Part shown: one piece after another, positions 1 through 7,833 of the stretch
Position numbering within the stretch: the stretch's first letter is position 1
Layout: every line of letters begins with the position of its first letter
NCBI RefSeq assembly: GCF_000952155.1
Contig: NZ_JYON01000015.1
Coordinates: forward strand, 1 to 64,000
From: Aliterella atlantica CENA595
GTDB taxonomy: Bacteria > Cyanobacteriota > Cyanobacteriia > Cyanobacteriales > Chroococcidiopsidaceae
Direction: 5' to 3'
Length of the DNA: 64,000 nucleotides
Position numbers and translations under genes: made by a program
Notes under the pieces: generated by a model
What the model was told of the DNA's origin: nothing
Databases searched by the model: none
Seen by the model: the letters and a program-made list of their open reading frames with translations, nothing else

Positions 1-1
1 C

Positions 2-118
2 GCAAAGCTTTCGCGGTTTGTCCTGAACAATTGGATGCGGCAGCGATGGGATGAATTTGATAACTTTCGTGATTGTGTTGATGCCGCCTTCAAAGACTGT
101 CCTAATGTTCTTGCGTAG
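2..118 (+). pseudogene. C-terminal tail of an ORF, possibly a transposase
   Basis: An open frame enters from the left edge and ends at TAG 116-118 after 38 codons. The tail is rich in Trp, Asp, Arg and Phe (NNWMRQRWDEFDNF, then FRDCVDAAF). That composition would suit the end of an IS630-like transposase, but this is an impression and not a motif match. It lies directly against a 5'-truncated arginase, which fits an insertion or deletion junction. Too little is visible to name it. Confidence 0.3.
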
Positions 119-742
119 AGCTATATCATTGCTGGCTTTAGAGAAGCTTACCCAGGTAAAAAACTAGGCATAGTTTGGATTGACGCACATCCGGACATTA
201 ATACTCCATTTACTTCCCGATCGGGAAATATGCACGGGATGCCGCTTGCAATTGTAACAGGCATTGACAATAGGCAAAACCAAACTAGGAATCCAAGCCA
301 ACGCGAATGTCAATATTGGGAGAAATTTAAAAAACTTGGAGACAATGTGGATGCTAGCGACGTAGTAATTGTGGGAGTAAGAGATATAGATCCAGCAGAG
401 CGAAATATCATTCAAGAGTTAGGCATTAAATGTATAACTCCAGAAAATATAAAGCAACATGGAATAGAATTCAATGCAAATGAAATTACCAATCGCTTGA
501 AACAGTGCGATCTAATTTTTGTAAGCTTCGATGTCGACAGCCTCGATCCTTCAATTTCAAAAGGCACTGGTACCCCTGCTCAAAATGGATTATCACTAGA
601 AGAAGCAACATTTTTGTTGAGAAAGCTGTGGCAACTCCCCAATCTCTGCGGACTTGAGATAACAGAAATAAATCCTTTAGTTGACTCTAAAAATAGCATG
701 GCTGAAATAGTTATTAATATGCTCAAATATATGCTAAGTTGA
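119..742 (+). pseudogene. Arginase/agmatinase-family gene, 5'-truncated
   Basis: The family hydrolyses arginine or a related guanidino compound with a two-manganese centre. The frame shows YPGKKLG, then WIDAHPD (metal ligands Asp, His, Asp), SGNMHGMPL, SFDVDSLDPS with GTGTP, and GLEITEINP. These are the arginase blocks in the right order, closest to RocF-type arginase. About the first 100 residues are missing, including the GGDHS segment that carries the first His ligand. No start codon with a ribosome site precedes DAHPD; the first ATG (230) is inside the HGMP block. The same frame is closed upstream by the stop at 116-118. I read this as a dead remnant. The surviving part has no internal stop, so the loss may be recent. 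Confidence 0.78.
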
Positions 743-1072
743 CAAAAAATCAACTAGCGATAACTGGGAATATTTTTTTGAACAACCAATATTCTTGGGT
801 TGGGGACGTTTTACTTCTCCCCATGTAGCGCCCTACTGCGCTTCTAAGTGGGCAATTGAAGGGCTAACTCGTTCTCTCGCCCAAGAATTACCGACTGGGA
901 TGGCTGCTATTCCGCTCAATCCTGGAATCATAAAAACCTTACGGGAGCTTAGAAACCCAGTGGTTTTTAACCCTGGGAGGAAAAGCGAGCGGCAGACTAA
1001 AGTCTGCTGTGTCGCAGGATTGATTTAAGCAGTCTTTCGCTGTACACTATTAACTATAGCGAAAAATTGTTT

Positions 1073-2371
1073 ATGTACCTAACGCAAAAGAATCAAATTA
1101 GAGAACTCAGTAAGTCTGAATTTGCTAGTTTGCGTGAGTTGTGTCGATTGAGTAAGAACCTCTACAATGTGGGGTTGTACACTGTGCGGCAATACTTTTT
1201 TCAGGAACATAAACACTTGCGTTATGAGTCTGCTTACCATCTGTGCAAGACAAATGAGAATTACAAAGGTCTCAACACAGATATTGCACAGCAAACATTG
1301 AAGGTAGTGGACAGAACTTTTAAAAGCTTCTACGGATTGATAAGTGCAGTTAAAAATGGAAGTTATCACCAAAAAGTGAAGCTGCCTAATTATCTGCCAA
1401 AAGAAGGACATTTCTTGCTGATAATTCCGAGGATTGTGATTAAGGAGGGAAAATTCAGGGTGCCAATGTCCAATGCTTTTAGAAAGCAATTTGGAGAAGT
1501 TTGGATTCCATTTCCAAAAAGACTTAACATCAATCAAATCAAGGAAGTTAGAATTCACCCAAAATATAATGCTAGATATTTTGAGGTTGAATTTATCAGT
1601 GCAGTAGAACCGGAACCGATAGAAGCTAAAAGCGATAGTGCTATTAGTATTGATTTGGGAGTTAATAATCTCGCAGCTTGTGTTGATACCAATGGGGCAT
1701 CCTTTCTTGTGGATGGTAAACCAATCAAATCTATTAACCAGTGGTTCAACAAGCGCAATGCCAAACTGCAATCCCTTAAGGACAAGCAAGGAATTAAAGG
1801 CATCACTAACCAACAAGTGAAGCTCACGGCAAAACGCAATAACCAAGTCAGAGATTATCTGAACAAGACGGCACGGTTTATAGTAAATCACTGCAAGGGC
1901 AACCAGATTGCACAGATGGTTGTTGGCTACAATCCTGGAATTAAACAGGAAATCAACATCGGTAAGTGCAATAACCAAAACTTTGTCCAAATCCCGTTTC
2001 ACTCGTTGCGCTCTAAATTGAAGGCAATGTGTGCAAGATACGGGTTGAAATATATTGAACAGGAAGAGAGTTACACCAGCATTGCAAGTGCGATTGATGG
2101 TGACGAAATACCTGTTTACAACGCCGACAATCCCAAGGAATATCAGTTTTCTGGGTTACGAATTAAACGCGGATTGTACAAAACAAAAGATGGACATTTG
2201 GTTAATAGTGATTTGAATGGTTCACTGAATATCGGTAGAAAAAGTAAGCACAATGGGTTTACCGGAGTGTCTAGAGGGTCTTTGACTGCCCCAAGAAGGA
2301 TTAATCTTCTTAAATTAGAAAGGAAAACGCGGCGCAACACGGCTTTAGCCTGCCAGGTAGCATCCTTTTAG
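1073..2371 (+). CDS. tnpB: TnpB-family RNA-guided nuclease
   Basis: TnpB proteins are RNA-guided DNA nucleases (ancestors of Cas12) that help IS200/IS605 elements persist. The N-terminal half resembles the wedge/REC region (SKNLYNVGLYTVRQ). RuvC-I is SIDLGVNNLA with its Asp near residue 194. RuvC-II supplies a Glu in EQEESYTS near 337. RuvC-III supplies an Asp in VNSDLNGSLNI near 386. The acidic triad is therefore intact. The usual CxxC...CxxC zinc ribbon after the YTS motif is absent. Instead there is a YQFSGLRIKRGLY block, which I recall from one TnpB subgroup. I chose ATG 1073 over TTG 1067; neither has a clear ribosome site. The length of about 430 residues is normal. Confidence 0.9.
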   Translation: MYLTQKNQIRELSKSEFASLRELCRLSKNLYNVGLYTVRQYFFQEHKHLRYESAYHLCKTNENYKGLNTDIAQQTLKVVDRTFKSFYGLISAVKNGSYHQKVKLPNYLPKEGHFLLIIPRIVIKEGKFRVPMSNAFRKQFGEVWIPFPKRLNINQIKEVRIHPKYNARYFEVEFISAVEPEPIEAKSDSAISIDLGVNNLAACVDTNGASFLVDGKPIKSINQWFNKRNAKLQSLKDKQGIKGITNQQVKLTAKRNNQVRDYLNKTARFIVNHCKGNQIAQMVVGYNPGIKQEINIGKCNNQNFVQIPFHSLRSKLKAMCARYGLKYIEQEESYTSIASAIDGDEIPVYNADNPKEYQFSGLRIKRGLYKTKDGHLVNSDLNGSLNIGRKSKHNGFTGVSRGSLTAPRRINLLKLERKTRRNTALACQVASF

Positions 2372-2406
2372 CATCCCCTAAACTTCAGTCAGGGGAGGGT
2401 CAATCA
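2290..2406 (+). ncRNA. Putative TnpB guide RNA (reRNA/omegaRNA) scaffold
   Basis: In characterised IS200/IS605 elements the guide RNA scaffold spans the tnpB 3' end and the right end of the element, and the guide is the flanking DNA. This stretch contains the end of tnpB and the right-end hairpin (2375-2395), and finishes at the mapped boundary. If the model holds, the guide would start at 2407, inside the dehydrogenase remnant. The 5' limit is arbitrary. This is inference from family biology. Confidence 0.3.
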
Positions 2407-2546
2407 TACTGATATGTTGGATATATGCTTTGGTGAAGAAGCTGCTAGTTACACATCAATTCAAAGTTGGGTAAAAAAAGCTGTTCCCTTTTTGCTGCAA
2501 CTTCGCCCCCGAGATAACGGTATGCCGCCAACAGTTCCTATGTGAG

Positions 2547-3347
2547 ATGCAAATAATGTCCGAACAACTGCCTCCTGCTGTCAAATGCTTTCAAGTCGAT
2601 AAGTTATCGGTGCGCCTTTATCACCAAGAAACTGAACTAACTTCTGATGTCGCAGCGATCGCCCACAACTATTTGCAAAATATTCTGGCGCACCAAAGTC
2701 AGGCTAGGGTAATTCTCGCTACGGGCAACTCGCAAATTAAGTTTTTGGATGCTTTAATTGCCTTAGGCGATCTAGATTGGGCGCGGATTGTCTTTTTTCA
2801 CCTTGATGAGTATTTAGGCATTGATGCTAATCATAGCGCTAGTTTCCGGCGTTACTTACAGCAGCGAGTAGAAAAGCGAGTCAATCCAGCCGCTTTTCAC
2901 TATTTAGAAGGCGATGCTATGCAACCACTAGCAGAATGCGATCGCTACACGCAACTTTTGCAAGCTCAACCAATCGATCTATGTTGTTTGGGTATCGGAG
3001 AAAACGGACATTTGGCGTTTAACGAGCCTTCAGTAGCAGATTTTAACGATGCTCGGCAGGTAAAGTTGGTTAAATTGGAATTAGCCACGCGCCAACAGCA
3101 AGTAGGTGAAGGGCATTTTCCTAACGTTGAAGCTGTGCCGCAATACGCTTATACTTTGACAATTCCACCCATTTGTGCAGCGAAAAAGATAATTTGTCTT
3201 GCTACCCATAAGCATAAAGCAGCAATTGTCAAAAAAATGTTGCGATCGCCTATTAATTGCGATCTTCCTGCTTCTGTATTGCGATCGCAAGCTCAAGCAA
3301 CTTTGTTTCTCGATGCGGATTCAGCTAGCGAATTAGATGATTTTTAG
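2547..3347 (+). CDS. nagB: Glucosamine-6-phosphate deaminase-like protein
   Basis: NagB converts glucosamine 6-phosphate to fructose 6-phosphate and ammonia in the cytoplasm. The visible blocks are LATGNSQ (phosphate loop; the last residues differ from the common ATGSTP), FFHLDEYLG (active-site Asp in the DEY turn) and GIGENGHLAFNEP (catalytic His and Glu). The length of 266 residues is normal. Starts at 2547 and 2556 (both ATG) are possible, and 2556 gives the cleaner N-terminus MSEQLPP. The gene begins one base after the stop of the decayed dehydrogenase. An AlkA-like glycosylase follows on the same strand. The 6-phosphogluconolactonase/NagB superfamily is broad, but the NagB-specific blocks are good. 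Confidence 0.85.
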   Translation: MQIMSEQLPPAVKCFQVDKLSVRLYHQETELTSDVAAIAHNYLQNILAHQSQARVILATGNSQIKFLDALIALGDLDWARIVFFHLDEYLGIDANHSASFRRYLQQRVEKRVNPAAFHYLEGDAMQPLAECDRYTQLLQAQPIDLCCLGIGENGHLAFNEPSVADFNDARQVKLVKLELATRQQQVGEGHFPNVEAVPQYAYTLTIPPICAAKKIICLATHKHKAAIVKKMLRSPINCDLPASVLRSQAQATLFLDADSASELDDF

Positions 3348-3384
3348 CACCGCTCTAATATGCTGGCATTTCTCAACTGAATCT

Positions 3385-3999
3385 ATGCAATACGAAGAAG
3401 CTGTCAAATTTCTCCAGCAATCCGATCCAATTTTAGGGCAAGTAATAGACCAAATTGGTCGCTGTAGGCTAGATGAAGTTATCCAGCAAGGCGACTTATT
3501 TGCTGCCCTATCAAGAGCAATTATCCACCAACAAATTTCTACTAAAGCTGCTGGGGCTATTTATCGTCGGTTTTTACTACTTTACCCTCATCAGCCTTCG
3601 CCAACTGCCCTAGATATCCTCGATACTCCTGATGAATTGTTGTTAAAAGCAGGTTTATCGCGTCCCAAAGTCACTTATCTCAAAGATTTAGCTCAAAAGG
3701 TAATAGATGGATTGCCAACTTTGCTTGAATTAGAAACAATGGATGACGAAGCGATCGTGCAAACTCTAACTCAAGTTAAAGGAATAGGACGTTGGACGGT
3801 ACAGATGTTACTAATTTTTCGTCTCCAGCGCCAAGATGTTTTGCCCGTTGACGACTTGGGCGTACGCGCAGCAATTAGGAAAATATACAGTTTGCCAGAG
3901 CTTCCCAATCGGCAGACAATTGTAAACTTAGGGCAAAACTGGCAACCCTATCGCAGCATTGCTTCATGGTACTTGTGGCGAAGTCTAGAGCTAAAATGA
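3385..3999 (+). CDS. DNA-3-methyladenine glycosylase, HhH-GPD family (AlkA-like)
   Basis: The protein should excise alkylated purines in base-excision repair. It has the HhH-GPD fold: AIIHQQIST near residues 50-58, the helix-hairpin-helix VKGIGRWTVQML near 130-141, and the catalytic Asp in PVDDLGV near 153. At about 204 residues it is the compact AlkA form without the long N-terminal domain of E. coli AlkA. The ATG at 3385 (MQYEEAV) is preferred. A longer frame from 3337 would overlap nagB and adds residues atypical of the family. The converging gene ends 30 bp downstream. Confidence 0.85.
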   Translation: MQYEEAVKFLQQSDPILGQVIDQIGRCRLDEVIQQGDLFAALSRAIIHQQISTKAAGAIYRRFLLLYPHQPSPTALDILDTPDELLLKAGLSRPKVTYLKDLAQKVIDGLPTLLELETMDDEAIVQTLTQVKGIGRWTVQMLLIFRLQRQDVLPVDDLGVRAAIRKIYSLPELPNRQTIVNLGQNWQPYRSIASWYLWRSLELK

Positions 4000-4029
4000 T
4001 GTAGATTTATTTACATCTCTCTACTTAAG

Positions 4030-5592
4030 CTAGTCTACATTTAAAAGCAATAACTTTTTAGACAAATTAGCAGGATTGATAGCAAATTCTGGATTTAACT
4101 TTTGTATTAATAAATAAACATCATTGTAATCATCGTTTTCTGCAAAAAACCTAGTAACTTCATTTCTATTCCAACCTTGATTATAAAATACAAAATTATT
4201 ATTTTCATTCCGAACATTGAGTAGTCCTATAGATTTTTTACTATCTAGTTTTAGAAATTTATCATCTTTATAATATTTAAGTTGAGTGTCTGTTAATACT
4301 GATGTATTTATAGGAGCAACCTCCACTTTTTCATCTAAAAGCTGCATTTCTACTACCAAAGGAATTGAATCATAAACTACAAAAATTCTCCGATCTTTTG
4401 GCGGCAATTGCTGTAAAATATTCGCTAATTGTTTGGTAGTAACAATTTGATTGTTCCAATAAGGATAAGGAGGCGTATAAGAATTTGTATAACTAATCTT
4501 TACTACAAAAAATAAAATTAAGGAACAAAGTATTGCCAAAATTTTCTTATTAGAAAATAAGGCAATTAGTTTATTCAAATTTGCTTGGATAAATACTGCA
4601 TTAGCAATTGCTAAAAGTGGAGCTATATAAATAATATGTCGAGCCGGATAAGGGTTGGGCAACCAAAAAACATAATTAACAATTATTGTCGGAAAAATGA
4701 ATAATGAAGTTGCATAATTGCGCCTGAAATTTAAATAAATAAAAGACAATGCAGTGCCAAAAATTAACAATGGGTTACAGGCTTTAATAAAGCTTTTTGT
4801 GCCTATTATTAAATTATCAATTATTCGATCCGGACCGTGATAAAAAAGCAAATCCGTAACTATATCACTATTTTTAGTAGTAATTTCTGGAAGCTGCGAC
4901 TTTGCCACTAAAAATATAACTATTGGCAAAAAACAATATAAAATAGATTGAGAAACAATTTTTGGTAGAGGGTATCGTTCGAGAATTAAGCAACCTGGAA
5001 TAAGTAAAAACATTAATAATGCATCAAGCCTAAACATTAGACATAAAGCAAAAGCTGTAACAATAGAGATATCTAACAGTATTAATTTGCTCGATCTGGC
5101 TTCTACATAAGCTAATTTTGCTCTATACCCAATTAATGCTAAACCTACAAACATCAATAATATTGCTTGAAGCATTGGATGTCCATAGAGGCTTGTACTC
5201 CACCAAACAGGAATAAGTATTAGAAAAATATTTGCTAATATAGCTGTAGTTATTCCCCAGTATTTTCTTACAATAAAAAAAACTGGAATAACCATTAATA
5301 CAGCACTCAACGAACTTATGTAGTTCATTATAGGAAGTATCAAGGCAAAATCATCCTTAAATATCGGTTTAAAAATATCTATTAATGCATAGTAAACAAA
5401 AGAAATATTTCGACCATAAAGTAACGGACTACCTAAAGGTTTTTCAGACTTAACTGAGTCGATTATTCCCATAACCATGCGGAAGCTGTCTCGTTCGCCT
5501 GCTATATTTTTGTAAGTAAAAGGTAGGTAACAAAAAGCAGCTAAAATTAGCAATAAACTTACAGTTAATAAAGATTTGTGTTTTATTCTCAT
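4030..5592 (-). CDS. Polytopic membrane protein, possible GT-C glycosyltransferase
   Basis: This 520-residue protein starts with a transmembrane helix, followed by GERDSFRM, which could be the acidic first loop typical of GT-C enzymes (PMT/ArnT type) that use lipid-linked sugar donors. About ten further hydrophobic segments follow, with NPYPARHIIYIAP before the last helices. The soluble C-terminal part of roughly 130 residues contains RRIFVVYDS. I do not recognise a specific subfamily, and the substrate is unknown. The gene is clearly more A+T-rich than its neighbours and has few HIP1 sites, which may indicate recent acquisition. It is monocistronic and ends 30 bp from the convergent glycosylase gene. 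Confidence 0.7.
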   Translation of the reverse strand: MRIKHKSLLTVSLLLILAAFCYLPFTYKNIAGERDSFRMVMGIIDSVKSEKPLGSPLLYGRNISFVYYALIDIFKPIFKDDFALILPIMNYISSLSAVLMVIPVFFIVRKYWGITTAILANIFLILIPVWWSTSLYGHPMLQAILLMFVGLALIGYRAKLAYVEARSSKLILLDISIVTAFALCLMFRLDALLMFLLIPGCLILERYPLPKIVSQSILYCFLPIVIFLVAKSQLPEITTKNSDIVTDLLFYHGPDRIIDNLIIGTKSFIKACNPLLIFGTALSFIYLNFRRNYATSLFIFPTIIVNYVFWLPNPYPARHIIYIAPLLAIANAVFIQANLNKLIALFSNKKILAILCSLILFFVVKISYTNSYTPPYPYWNNQIVTTKQLANILQQLPPKDRRIFVVYDSIPLVVEMQLLDEKVEVAPINTSVLTDTQLKYYKDDKFLKLDSKKSIGLLNVRNENNNFVFYNQGWNRNEVTRFFAENDDYNDVYLLIQKLNPEFAINPANLSKKLLLLNVD

Positions 5593-5892
5593 AGGTGAAT
5601 GTATAAAATCATATTTTTTAAAACAAGTTAATAGCCTAACTTCAATTAGTTAGTTTCCCTCCCATAATATAATAGTCGTAGCTAAGTTGTCGCCTCCAAT
5701 AGTTTCATAGCATAGCGGCATACTAGCAATATATATGTCAATAGCAAGCTAACGAAGCAGGAACGATCGCTCTAATAACATAGTAGGATTAATAATTTAG
5801 TTACATCTCGAACCGTTTTGTTTATCTCTGTAGTTCGATGTTTTTTAAATTAAAGAGCGATCGCCAAAAACTACGACGATCTATAATTTTTT
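5593..5892. other. Divergent A+T-rich intergenic region
   Basis: This spacer separates the membrane-protein gene (minus strand) from holB (plus strand), so it should hold both promoters. I see A+T-rich stretches (for example ATAATATAATAG near 5665) and two HIP1 cores. I find no convincing -35/-10 pair, operator or RNA fold. The frame 5838-6164 that crosses into holB is a shadow. Confidence 0.5.
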
Positions 5893-6858
5893 ATGAATTA
5901 TTTTACTCCCCTCGTCGGGCAATCTCAAGCTGTCGAACTACTAACTCAAGCAATAAGCCAAAATCGCCTCGCCCCTGCATACTTATTTGCAGGTATAGAT
6001 GGCATAGGACGAGCTTTAGCTGCGCGATGTTTTATAGAGCAACTATTTTGCTCGAACTTACCCTCCGCGCAGCAAAGCCAAACTCAAAATCTCTTGCGTC
6101 AAGGCAACCACCCCGATGTATTGTGGGTAGAGCCTACATATCTTCATCAAGGACAGCGCCTTAGTAGTGCAGAAGCAGCAGAAAAAGGTCTAAAGCGCAA
6201 AGCCCCGCCCACAATACGTACAGAGCAAATTCGGGAAATCGCGCAGTTTCTCAGCCGCCGCAGCAGCGTCGCACCTCGCCTAGTAGTAGTTATAGAACAA
6301 GCCGAAACAATGGCAGAAGCAGCGGCAAATGCTTTATTAAAAACCTTAGAAGAACCAGGACAAGCAACAATAATTTTAATTGCCCCTAGCGTTGAATCAT
6401 TATTGCCTACCTTAGTATCCCGCTGTCAAAAAATCCCCTTTTATCGCCTTAACCCAGTACAAATCGCTCAAGTGTTGCGCCAAACAGGTAACGAAGCAAT
6501 TTTGCAGCAATATCCATCTTTAATAGATACCGCTCAAGGAAGCCCAGGGCAAGCGATCGCCTCAGCCCAGCAAATTGAAAAAATTCCCAGTGAATTACTC
6601 AGCAAAATATCTGATTTGCCCAAATCTTTACGTGCAGCCCTAGAAATTGCCCGTCAAGTCGATAAAGCTTTAGATACCGAGCAGCAACTTTGGTTATTAG
6701 ACTATCTCCAGCATAATTATTGGCAACAATTTCTCGCTGGCAAAATTGCTGTATCCCCGCATTTGCAACTAGAATCAGCCCGCAAATCATTACTTAGCTA
6801 CGCCCAACCGCGCTTAGTTTGGGAAGTGACGCTGATGGAGCTTTTGCCCACTAATTAA
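5893..6858 (+). CDS. holB: DNA polymerase III subunit delta'
   Basis: Delta' is part of the clamp-loader complex that opens the beta ring during replication. The N-terminal AAA+ core begins FTPLVGQSQAVELL. The P-loop is degenerate (GIDGIGRALAA), as usual for delta', which does not hydrolyse ATP. NALLKTLEEP is near residue 151, and SRCQKIPF near 178 is the SRC motif that supplies the arginine finger to the neighbouring DnaX subunit. The C-terminal helical collar follows. The length of 321 residues is typical. The ATG at 5893 begins exactly at the family N-terminus. The next gene starts 74 bp or more downstream on the same strand. Confidence 0.92.
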   Translation: MNYFTPLVGQSQAVELLTQAISQNRLAPAYLFAGIDGIGRALAARCFIEQLFCSNLPSAQQSQTQNLLRQGNHPDVLWVEPTYLHQGQRLSSAEAAEKGLKRKAPPTIRTEQIREIAQFLSRRSSVAPRLVVVIEQAETMAEAAANALLKTLEEPGQATIILIAPSVESLLPTLVSRCQKIPFYRLNPVQIAQVLRQTGNEAILQQYPSLIDTAQGSPGQAIASAQQIEKIPSELLSKISDLPKSLRAALEIARQVDKALDTEQQLWLLDYLQHNYWQQFLAGKIAVSPHLQLESARKSLLSYAQPRLVWEVTLMELLPTN

Positions 6859-6932
6859 CATCAAGCAAAAATAGATTTGTCAATTTTTGCCAAGGCAATA
6901 ATCAATTGACTCCAATTTAAGCAAAAATTAAG

Positions 6933-7679
6933 ATGATTTTGCCGCAGCGTCAACTTGCAAAAATAGGCATGAATGAAAAAGCAATAGATAACAACAGCAG
7001 TAGCGGAATACTCATTCTTATTTTGCCCATCGCAATTTTGATTGTTTTCCTATTTGCCACCTGGCGAATAATTTTGGCTTTACTTTTGTTTAGCGTAGGC
7101 TTGAACCTTTGGCAGCAATACCAATGGCAAAAATGGAGCCAACAGGTAGATCCGCTCTTTTACAATTTGATTCAGCACAACCAAGGCTCGATTACGCCTC
7201 TAGACTTGGCAATGAAAGCAAACTTTAGTGCAGCAACAGCCAAACGCTACCTAGAAAGCAAAGCCCACGAGTTCGGCGCACAATGCCGCAACTACGAAAG
7301 CCAAGATCCAATTTACTACTTTATGACCGCAAGTATTCTGGGCAGCATCCTAGATGACAGCGAACCTGTGCGATCGTTACCCCAAAGCCAACATACCGAG
7401 CAATTGGCACTTTCAGAAGAATCAATAGCTACTCCAAGCGCTCCTGACTCTGAAGCACCCGAAAACCTGGAAGCATCAGATGAAGCTGCCTCTGACTCAT
7501 CTGCTTTGATTCAATCGGATCTTGCCAAAAGGCTCGATGTCCACTCCAGCACAATTTACAAACGTAGAGACGATGCTGATTTTTCCGAATGGACTAAAAC
7601 CCGCGATCCTGAAGGCATTGCTTGGGCATACGATCCAGAGACGCGGTTATTTTCGCCGCTAGTATTGGAGGCGCGTTAA
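6933..7679 (+). CDS. Two-helix membrane protein with C-terminal HTH-like segment
   Basis: The function is unknown. Residues 25-60 form two adjacent hydrophobic helices (GILILILPIAILIVFLF and ILALLLFSVGLNLW). The next 80 residues are soluble, including PLDLAMKANFSAATAKRYLESKA, which looks like a small winged-helix or HTH fold. A Ser/Glu/Ala-rich linker is near 150-190. The C-terminus (SDLAKRLDVHSSTIYKRRDD) again resembles a helix-turn-helix. ATG 6969 (MNEKAID) is an alternative start 12 codons in. A membrane-anchored DNA- or protein-binding adaptor is possible, but I have no family name. Its stop codon is followed at once by CAGTGAC heptamers. Confidence 0.7.
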   Translation: MILPQRQLAKIGMNEKAIDNNSSSGILILILPIAILIVFLFATWRIILALLLFSVGLNLWQQYQWQKWSQQVDPLFYNLIQHNQGSITPLDLAMKANFSAATAKRYLESKAHEFGAQCRNYESQDPIYYFMTASILGSILDDSEPVRSLPQSQHTEQLALSEESIATPSAPDSEAPENLEASDEAASDSSALIQSDLAKRLDVHSSTIYKRRDDADFSEWTKTRDPEGIAWAYDPETRLFSPLVLEAR

Positions 7680-7681
7680 AA

Positions 7682-7703
7682 CAGTGACCAGTTTGTCAGT
7701 GAC
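7682..7703 (+). repeat. CAGTGAC heptamers after a stop codon
   Basis: Two CAGTGAC units (7682-7688 and 7697-7703) with spacer CAGTTTGT start two bases after the preceding gene's stop. The same heptamer occurs at 35137-35171, and in reverse complement at 44855-44882, again at gene 3' ends. Confidence 0.75.
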
Positions 7704-7777
7704 CAGTTACCAGGTTTAAGACGTTTGCTTGGCGTAAATACTGGTCGCTGTTAGATAGCAAGATTATCAGGTCTAAA

Positions 7778-7829
7778 AATAGCGAATCAATATCTCTTGG
7801 TTCGCTATTGCCGATCTATATAGATCGGC
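7778..7829. terminator. Two adjacent stem-loops between convergent genes
   Basis: The first stem is AATAGCGAA (7778-7786) with TTCGCTATT (7801-7809) and a 14-nt loop. It abuts a perfect 20-bp palindrome at 7810-7829 (GCCGATCTAT and its complement). They lie between two converging genes, the right place for a bidirectional terminator. There is no strong T-tract, so this is inferred from structure and location. Confidence 0.5.
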
Positions 7830-7833
7830 TACA

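Larger units (their letters stand above)
935..2406 (+). mobile_element. TnpB-only IS200/IS605 (IS1341-type) element
   Basis: The element carries tnpB and no tnpA, so it would need a transposase in trans. Its limits come from the interrupted dehydrogenase: 934|935 on the left and 2406|2407 on the right (a 1-nt ambiguity remains). The ends carry subterminal hairpins as expected for this group. On the left there is CCCAG 956-960 with CTGGG 973-977, and GCAGACT 992-998 with AGTCTGC 1001-1007. On the right there is CCCCT 2375-2379 with AGGGG 2391-2395. There are no inverted terminal repeats and no target duplication, as is usual for HUH-mobilised elements. Confidence 0.78.
798..2545 (+). pseudogene. 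Short-chain dehydrogenase fragment split by an IS element
   Basis: Two pieces of one SDR gene flank the TnpB element. The upstream piece (798-934) reads GRFTSPHVAPYCASKWA, containing the catalytic YxxxK, then GLTRSLAQELP and NPGII. The downstream piece (2407-2545) reads TDML, CFGEEAASYTS, VPFLLQLRPRDNG and ends TVPM at TGA 2543-2545. Joining 934 to 2407 restores I-I-N-T-D-M in frame, a normal SDR sequence. The Rossmann N-terminal half with the cofactor-binding glycines is absent upstream of 798, so the gene had probably lost its 5' end independently of the insertion. It cannot make a functional enzyme as it stands. Confidence 0.82.

Noticed and set aside
1079..2002. 307-codon antisense frame across tnpB
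   Set aside because: It is the complement of a well-supported TnpB gene and has no domain of its own.
2547..3347. Asn in place of Asp in GIGENGHLAFNEP of NagB as an inactivating change
   Set aside because: The E. coli enzyme has Asp here, but Asn is, as far as I recall, common in other NagB proteins, and the His and Glu are kept.
5838..6164. 108-codon frame overlapping holB
   Set aside because: It runs in a different frame over the conserved holB N-terminus and has Ser/Arg-rich shadow composition.
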